From Clostridia bacterium (GTDB lineage Bacteria; Bacillota_A; Clostridia; Oscillospirales; CAG-272), in assembly GCA_017529175.1 (NCBI GenBank), contig JAFXNX010000076.1, positions 1 through 9,905 of the forward strand: a stretch of DNA of 9,905 nt. The letters run 5' to 3'. Both the position numbers and the translations under genes were made by a program. Under the pieces are notes generated by a model, which was given only the letters and a program-made list of their open reading frames with translations, was not told the DNA's origin and searched no databases. Of the stretch, positions 5,065 through 9,905 are shown piece after piece (within the stretch, counting starts at the first letter, position 1; each line of letters begins with the position of its first letter).

Positions 5065-7062
5065 TTGAATAATAAAGAACGAGGAAAAAAGCCCGGCTTT
5101 GACATATCGCCGATTCTGGTAACGACGCTTTCGGCGCTCGGCGCGATACTTGTATATACTCTTCTCGTGTCCGTCACGTCTCTTCCCGAGCTTTACACCG
5201 GTATCGCCGTAGCGTTCGTATACGCCGCGGCAATGCTGATATACGCGATAATATCGAAGCCGAAGATCGACCTCGAGATAAAGGAATCGGAACTCCATCC
5301 GCTTCTCGGCGAGATCATGCTCTCTTCAATGTCGAAGCTCCAGACGCCCGCGTTCATCACGGACACGTCGGACGGAAAGATAATATGGTACAACAAAGAG
5401 GCGTCCGTCGCCTTCTCCGAGGCGGGAAAGCTTAAAGGCGCGCGCCCCGAGGATATCCTGACGCAAAGTGACAAGGACGAGTCTCACGCGGTGTCCGGTG
5501 AAAATCATTACAGCGTAAAGCGCTCCGAGATATCCGCAGGCGATAAAAAATACCGTCTTTACTCGCTCATCGACGTAACGGAACTTGACGCGGCAAAGAA
5601 ACTCGTCGCATCAAGAGACCTCATCGTCGCATATATCATGGTCGACAATCTCGACGAAATGCTTCGCAACGAACAGGAGGAATACCGCGTCGCCGCCGCG
5701 AAGACGGAAGCGATCCTTCGCGCGTGGGCGTCGGACGCTGACGGTATCCTTAAAGAATATCAGGCGGACAGATACATTTTCGCCTTCGAGGCGGAGAAGT
5801 TCGATATGTTCGTCGAACACCGTTTCGACATTCTCGATAAGATAAGAGAGATACGCGTCGGTACGGGAAGCATACCGATAACCGTGTCGATCGGCGTCGC
5901 AAACGTGGACGGCACGTTTGCGGAAAAAGAAAAAGTCGCCCAGGCGTCGCTCGAAATGGCGCTGCAGCGCGGCGGCGACCAGGTCGTCGTCAAGAACCGC
6001 GACGGCTCACAAAGCATCTACGGCGGCAAAACCAAGACGATACAGAAAAAAGCGAAGGTCCGCGCAAGAGTCATCGCAAACGAACTTATCCTTCACATAT
6101 CGGAATCTTCGAACGTCATAATAATGGCGCACAAACGCCCGGACTTCGACGCCATCGGCGCCTGCCTCGGACTTGCGCGTCTTACGATGTTCTGCGGAGT
6201 TCCCGTGAACATCGTCACCGATTTCGAGTTCGGCGGGATCGCGAAATGCCTTGACAGAATAAAGTCGGAGCCCGATTACGAAGGCGTTCTCGTGAGCCGC
6301 GACGAGGCAATGGACCTCGTGACTCCCGACACGCTCCTCATAATCGCGGACGTGAACAATCAAAGAGTGTTTGAAGAGCCGCACCTCGCAGGAAGCTGTG
6401 ACAAGATCGTCATTATCGACCACCACAGAAAGACGGAAGAGTTCGTCAAAGAGCCGCTTATCGCATATATCGAACCGTCGGCGTCAGCCGCGTGCGAGCT
6501 CGTTTGCGAAATGCTCGAGCTGGTGCTCCCGGACGAGATGCTTCTGAAGAGCGAAGCGGACATCATGCTCGCAGGAATACTGCTCGACACTAACCAGTTC
6601 AGAAAGAACACCGGCACGAGAACGTTCAGCACGGCGCTGTACCTGCGTGACCGCGGAGCCGACATTTCGGCGGTGCAGGAGTTCTTCAAGACGTCACTTG
6701 ACGACTATGAGAGAGAAAACAAATTCAGAACGAACGTGACGATCTACAGAGGCGTCACGGCAATATCCGTGGGCGAGGGCGTCGGCGACAGCGACGATAC
6801 GATACCCGCATCCCGCTCCGCGGACAAGCTCCTCGAGCTCGACGGCATCAAGGCGTCGTTCGTACTTATCAAGATAGGCGACGCGATCCACGTATCCGCC
6901 CGAAGCGTCGGAACGATAAACGTTCAGCTGATCCTTGAACAGCTCAAAGGCGGCGGACATTTCGACTCCGCCGGAGCTCAGATAAAGGGCGTATCCGCAG
7001 ATGAAGTCGTGACTCTTCTCAAGGCGGCGATAGACAGATACCTTGACGATAACAACGAATAA
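5065..7062 (+). CDS. gdpP: Cyclic-di-AMP phosphodiesterase GdpP (YybT), DHH-DHHA1 type
   Basis: Membrane-bound enzyme that hydrolyses c-di-AMP to pApA, tuning potassium and osmotic balance and cell-wall stress tolerance. The 665 residues are close to the usual 655-660. Order: two membrane helices (about 15-37 and 43-64), a PAS-like domain (about 84-165), a degenerate GGDEF domain (about 180-325) that keeps VSIGVA (274-279) and RGGDQVVVK (302-310) but lacks a GGDEF active-site motif, then the DHH domain and DHHA1. DHH metal-binding motifs are intact: HKRPDFD with His356, Asp360 and Asp362; Asp429 in IADVN; DHH at 452-454; and Asp508 in LLDTNQF. The DHHA1 signature KGGGHFDSAGAQ begins at 628. 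The start is taken as TTG at 5065, with AAAGGTGGT (5050-5058) upstream; an in-frame TTG at 5047 would add six residues but lies before that site. Second gene of the operon; rplI follows 22 bp downstream. Confidence 0.95.
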   Translation: MNNKERGKKPGFDISPILVTTLSALGAILVYTLLVSVTSLPELYTGIAVAFVYAAAMLIYAIISKPKIDLEIKESELHPLLGEIMLSSMSKLQTPAFITDTSDGKIIWYNKEASVAFSEAGKLKGARPEDILTQSDKDESHAVSGENHYSVKRSEISAGDKKYRLYSLIDVTELDAAKKLVASRDLIVAYIMVDNLDEMLRNEQEEYRVAAAKTEAILRAWASDADGILKEYQADRYIFAFEAEKFDMFVEHRFDILDKIREIRVGTGSIPITVSIGVANVDGTFAEKEKVAQASLEMALQRGGDQVVVKNRDGSQSIYGGKTKTIQKKAKVRARVIANELILHISESSNVIIMAHKRPDFDAIGACLGLARLTMFCGVPVNIVTDFEFGGIAKCLDRIKSEPDYEGVLVSRDEAMDLVTPDTLLIIADVNNQRVFEEPHLAGSCDKIVIIDHHRKTEEFVKEPLIAYIEPSASAACELVCEMLELVLPDEMLLKSEADIMLAGILLDTNQFRKNTGTRTFSTALYLRDRGADISAVQEFFKTSLDDYERENKFRTNVTIYRGVTAISVGEGVGDSDDTIPASRSADKLLELDGIKASFVLIKIGDAIHVSARSVGTINVQLILEQLKGGGHFDSAGAQIKGVSADEVVTLLKAAIDRYLDDNNE

Positions 7063-7084
7063 AAACAAACGGAGATAAATGATT

Positions 7085-7528
7085 ATGAAAGTAATACTTC
7101 TCAAAGACGTAAAGGCACAGGGCAAAAAGGACGACCTCATAACTGTTTCCGACGGATACGCGAGAAACTATCTCATCCCGCGCGGACTTGCGGTCGAAGC
7201 GGACGCAAAAGCCCTCAACGACATAAAGAACCGCGAGGCGGCAAAGAAACACAAGATCGAGCTTGAGATCCAAGCGGCAAACGAAGTCAAGGAAAAGCTC
7301 GAGAGCGTCATGGTCAAGATCCGCGGCAAAGCGGGCGCTGACGGAAAGCTCTTCGGATCGGTGACTTCCGCGGACATAGCGGAAGCTCTTCTCGATCAGC
7401 ACGGTATCGAAGTTGACCGCAAAAAGATAGTTATGGACGCCCCCGTGAAAGCGTTCGGAACGTACGCCTTTAACGTTAAGCTCTATCCCGAGATCGTCGG
7501 CGTGATAAACGTCGTCGTGTCGGATTGA
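7085..7528 (+). CDS. rplI: 50S ribosomal protein L9
   Basis: Large-subunit protein that binds 23S rRNA through its N-terminal domain and helps maintain reading frame. The 147 residues match the family length of about 148-150. [10 protein letters not shown] is the standard N-terminus, and the L9 signature spans 13-34, [20 protein letters not shown] followed by RG; Asp replaces the usual Gly/Asn at its fourth position. A charged connecting helix (about 42-76) leads to the C-terminal domain with [12 protein letters not shown]. The start at 7085 gives the family N-terminus and a 10-nt spacing from GGAG (7071-7074); an ATG two codons earlier, at 7079, would add Met-Ile with only 4 nt of spacing. 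It sits between gdpP and dnaB, a conserved Bacillota arrangement. Confidence 0.97.
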   Translation: MKVILLKDVKAQGKKDDLITVSDGYARNYLIPRGLAVEADAKALNDIKNREAAKKHKIELEIQAANEVKEKLESVMVKIRGKAGADGKLFGSVTSADIAEALLDQHGIEVDRKKIVMDAPVKAFGTYAFNVKLYPEIVGVINVVVSD

Positions 7529-7550
7529 CAAACTTTTAAGAGGAAAATAA

Positions 7551-8894
7551 ATGAACGATAATATGTCACGTCGCGCGCCTTTTTCGCGGGAAGCGGAAAT
7601 GTCGGTGCTCGGCGCAATACTCATAAAGCCCGAGAGCATGGATAAAGTCACCGGGATAATCAGCTCGGGGGATTTCTATATGACGGAGAATCAGACGATC
7701 TTTTCGGCGATGCAGGAGATGTATCTCGAAAGCCGCGATATCGACGTCGTAACTCTGATAGACAAGCTCGCAAAATCGGGAAAATTCGACGACGCGGGCG
7801 GCAGAGAGTACATACGGGTGATCTCCGAGACGGTCCCCACCGCCGCAAACGTCACGGACTATGCAAAAATAGTCAAGGACAAGAGCATACTGCGCACTTT
7901 GATCGACGCGTGTGAGACAACAGCCGAGGAGGCTTACGCCGATTCTATCGACGCGCAAGAACTGCTCGAGGCGGCGGAACAGAGGATATACTCCATCGCG
8001 GACGAAAACGAGAACCGCGAATTTGTCCACATTAAAGAAGCTCTGATGCAATCGTTCAACCGTCTGCAGGAGCTCAAGGATAACCGCGCGGAAGCGATAG
8101 GTATGCCGACAGGTTTTTCCGGCATTGACCGCGTTCTCGTCGGAATGGGAAAAGGCGACCTTATAATCGTCGGCGCAAGACCCGGTATGGGCAAGACCTC
8201 GTTCGTTATGAACGTTGCCGTCAATACCGCGCTGCGCTCCGATAAAGCGGTCTGCATCTTCTCTCTCGAAATGTCGACGGAACAGCTTGCGACCCGTCTT
8301 CTCTCGGGAGAGGCGTTCGTCGACTCGATCAAGCTCCGTTCGGGGCTGATTGACGAGGAAGACTGGGAAAAACTCGCGCACGCCTCGGCGCGCCTTGCGG
8401 GATGCAACATACTTATCAACGACCGTTCAGCGATGACAGTTTCCGGCATGAAGTCACAGCTTCGACGCGTAAAGAATCTCGGACTCGTGATAATCGACTA
8501 TCTGGGACTTGTCAAAAACGAGACGCGCATTGACAACAAAGCTCAGGCGATCGAAGAGATAACGAACAATCTCAAAAGAATGGCAAAGGAATTCGGCGTT
8601 CCGGTCATCACTTGCGCTCAGCTCAACCGTTCGACGGAAAAACGCACCGACAACAGACCGACCCTTTCCGACCTTCGAGACTCCGGAGGTATCGAGCAGG
8701 ACGCAGACGTCGTAATGTTTATCTACCGTCCGGGCGAATACGACAAGGAAGACCCGCAGAAGCAGACGCAGGCGGAGGTCATTATCGCGAAGAACAGACA
8801 CGGTTCGCAGGACATAATCAAGATGAACTGGCTGAAGAACTTCACAAAGTTCGTAACACTGGAGGAAGACCGGCTGCCCGATCCCGGACACTAA
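7551..8894 (+). CDS. dnaB: Replicative DNA helicase DnaB
   Basis: Hexameric ATP-driven 5'-3' helicase that unwinds the chromosome at the replication fork and recruits primase. The 447 residues fit the family (about 440-470), with no sign of an intein. The N-terminal primase-interacting domain (about 10-110, with AEMSVLGAIL and the PTAANVTDYA region) is joined by a linker to the RecA-like domain: Walker A GARPGMGKTS (208-217), SLEMS with Glu240, Walker B LVIIDYLGL (312-320), the CAQLNRSTEKR motif (355-365), DLRDSGGIEQDADVV (374-388), and KNRHGSQD (414-421) holding the arginine-finger region. AAGAGGAAA (7538-7546) precedes the ATG. It is the last gene of the operon, 22 bp after rplI, and ends just before a terminator. 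In Bacillus the equivalent gene is called dnaC. Confidence 0.97.
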   Translation: MNDNMSRRAPFSREAEMSVLGAILIKPESMDKVTGIISSGDFYMTENQTIFSAMQEMYLESRDIDVVTLIDKLAKSGKFDDAGGREYIRVISETVPTAANVTDYAKIVKDKSILRTLIDACETTAEEAYADSIDAQELLEAAEQRIYSIADENENREFVHIKEALMQSFNRLQELKDNRAEAIGMPTGFSGIDRVLVGMGKGDLIIVGARPGMGKTSFVMNVAVNTALRSDKAVCIFSLEMSTEQLATRLLSGEAFVDSIKLRSGLIDEEDWEKLAHASARLAGCNILINDRSAMTVSGMKSQLRRVKNLGLVIIDYLGLVKNETRIDNKAQAIEEITNNLKRMAKEFGVPVITCAQLNRSTEKRTDNRPTLSDLRDSGGIEQDADVVMFIYRPGEYDKEDPQKQTQAEVIIAKNRHGSQDIIKMNWLKNFTKFVTLEEDRLPDPGH

Positions 8895-8908
8895 AATCTC
8901 GATATAGA

Positions 8909-8941
8909 AAAACGGCAGATGCTGAACGCATCTGCCGTTTT
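8909..8941. terminator. Bidirectional rho-independent terminator between dnaB and the glycosidase gene
   Basis: A perfect 14-bp stem, AAAACGGCAGATGC (8909-8922) with its complement (8928-8941), and a 5-nt loop TGAAC. The A and T ends give a U-run in both directions (TTTT on the plus strand, five T on the minus). It lies 14 nt after the dnaB stop codon and 11 nt after the stop of the convergent gene, so it probably serves both. Confidence 0.92.
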
Positions 8942-8952
8942 CATAATATATA

Positions 8953-9905
8953 TCAGAATCTTACTTTTACCGTCGCTATCTTCCACGGAGTGATGGTAAG
9001 CGACACCTTGCCGTCCTTGATCTCGAGATGCGAGACGTCGTCTTCCTTGAGGTCGCAAAGGAACGCTTCCTTTGCCGGCTTTGCGAATTTAAGAGTCGCA
9101 GACGCATCGTGGTCGCAGGCGAAGAGGCGAACGATAACGCCCTCTCCCTCTTCGGTCGACTTCATGATCGAGTATACCGCGTCGCCCTCGACTTCGAGAT
9201 ACGATACGCCGCGGGTCGGAACGCCGTCTTTTACGCTGCATCTCGTCCCGGCGACGTCGCCGTCGAAGGTGCGTTTGATGTCGGACAGAGTATCTTTTCC
9301 GGAAAGCGGCATTATGTCAAATTCGTATTCCTGCTTTCCCTGCACCTGACCTTCCGCGTCCGGAGCGAGATCGGCAAGTACCGTCATGCGGAACGCGCGG
9401 AAGAGCGTAAGCTCAAGGGAGGCGTCGCGGTCCGTCGTCGATACGCATTCGTGTATACCGTAATGACTGCATATTGCAAGTCCGCGGTCGCCCTCGCGTT
9501 TCAGAACGATGCCGCACGTCGGCTTCTCTCCGCGGTCGGCCTCCATCCATTTTTCCGTCTTATAGTCGACGCCCGAACGGCGCGTCACAAAGCAGAACGG
9601 AACTTCGGCGACATAGTCGCACTCGGGAGACACCCCGACGGGGAACCTTGCGCGAAGTCTGTGGTCCATTGCGTTGTTGAACACAGTCGTTGCGACGTGG
9701 ACTCTGTTTTCGCCCGCGCAAAGCGAGACTTCCGAGACGATCTTCATCTCCACCGTATCGGCGCTGCGGCGGATATTCGTCATCTTTCCGTCGCTTCTTA
9801 TAAGCTCGCGCGGCACCGTCATCGTCTTCGTCACGAGGAACTTACACATGGCGGGTCCGTCGTTGACAAGATCGATCTGCGTCGGCGCGCCGTCGGAGAA
9901 TACCC
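8953..9905 (-). CDS. C-terminal part of a GH38-type alpha-mannosidase (5' end outside window)
   Basis: The frame is open to the right edge, so this is the last 316 residues of a larger protein; an internal Met at 9849 is not the start. The visible part is all beta-rich: VPRELIRSDG, then AGENRVHVATTVFNNAMDHRLRARFP as two consecutive strands, a DYKTEKWMEADRGEKPTCGIV stretch (WMEADRGEKP, then GLAICSHYGIHE), an ELTLFRAFRM segment, and a C-terminal small domain ending TPWKIATVKVRF. This pattern (a strand with N-x-A-x-DHRLR, then W-E-x(6-7)-P, then an L-x-L-x-R stretch and a terminal I-x-T-x-x-x motif) is that of the C-terminal beta domains of family 38 glycoside hydrolases, which cleave alpha-linked mannose. 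The catalytic domain and nucleophile Asp are not in view, so activity cannot be judged. No signal for secretion can be assessed. It is convergent with dnaB and functionally unrelated to it. Confidence 0.78.
   Translation of the reverse strand, partial: VFSDGAPTQIDLVNDGPAMCKFLVTKTMTVPRELIRSDGKMTNIRRSADTVEMKIVSEVSLCAGENRVHVATTVFNNAMDHRLRARFPVGVSPECDYVAEVPFCFVTRRSGVDYKTEKWMEADRGEKPTCGIVLKREGDRGLAICSHYGIHECVSTTDRDASLELTLFRAFRMTVLADLAPDAEGQVQGKQEYEFDIMPLSGKDTLSDIKRTFDGDVAGTRCSVKDGVPTRGVSYLEVEGDAVYSIMKSTEEGEGVIVRLFACDHDASATLKFAKPAKEAFLCDLKEDDVSHLEIKDGKVSLTITPWKIATVKVRF

Noticed and set aside
4816..5298. 160-residue minus-strand open frame
   Set aside because: It spans the end of the YybS-like gene and the start of gdpP in antisense, and is Arg/Tyr-rich low-complexity sequence.
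7566..8381. 271-residue minus-strand open frame
   Set aside because: It is a shadow of dnaB; the plus-strand frame holds all helicase motifs and the antisense product has no recognisable domain.

Overview
The window reads as chromosomal housekeeping DNA from a member of the Bacillota, most likely class Clostridia and possibly a gut lineage. Three things point there. The block of DUF2232 membrane protein, GdpP, L9 and DnaB matches the Bacillus-type yybS-yybT-rplI-dnaC order. Ribosome binding sites are strong (AGGAGG type) and GTG and TTG starts occur. The MurD and Rrf2/cysteine desulfurase sequences have a clostridial look. Most genes are fairly GC-rich; one hypothetical gene is visibly AT-richer. 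No tRNA, rRNA, CRISPR array or transposase was found.

Left part (1-1372): a class I cysteine desulfurase, cut by the left edge, is transcribed leftward. An Rrf2/IscR-like regulator is transcribed rightward. The 139-bp divergent region holds two back-to-back sigma-A-type promoters, each overlapped by a related 19-bp element that is probably the regulator's own operator. This looks like a self-controlled iron-sulfur assembly switch.

Middle left (1373-3797): about 190 bp of consecutive hairpins, including the regulator's terminator, lead to a leftward AT-rich gene for a cysteine-rich, membrane-anchored protein of unknown function. Upstream of it and co-oriented is murD (peptidoglycan precursor synthesis), with its own promoter and a leader hairpin that runs into its Shine-Dalgarno sequence.

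Middle right (3850-8941): a promoter divergent from murD drives a rightward four-gene operon: a DUF2232 (YybS-like) membrane protein, gdpP (c-di-AMP phosphodiesterase), rplI (ribosomal protein L9) and dnaB (replicative helicase). Gaps are 22-30 bp and a 14-bp-stem terminator ends it. The operon links c-di-AMP turnover at the membrane with translation and replication functions, a conserved Bacillota arrangement.

Right edge (8953-9905): the C-terminal part of a leftward glycoside hydrolase, most like family 38 alpha-mannosidases, convergent with dnaB across the shared terminator. Its catalytic domain lies outside the window.

No clearly new multi-gene system was found. The best leads are the paired operators, the hairpin array with its adjacent hypothetical gene, and the murD leader hairpin.
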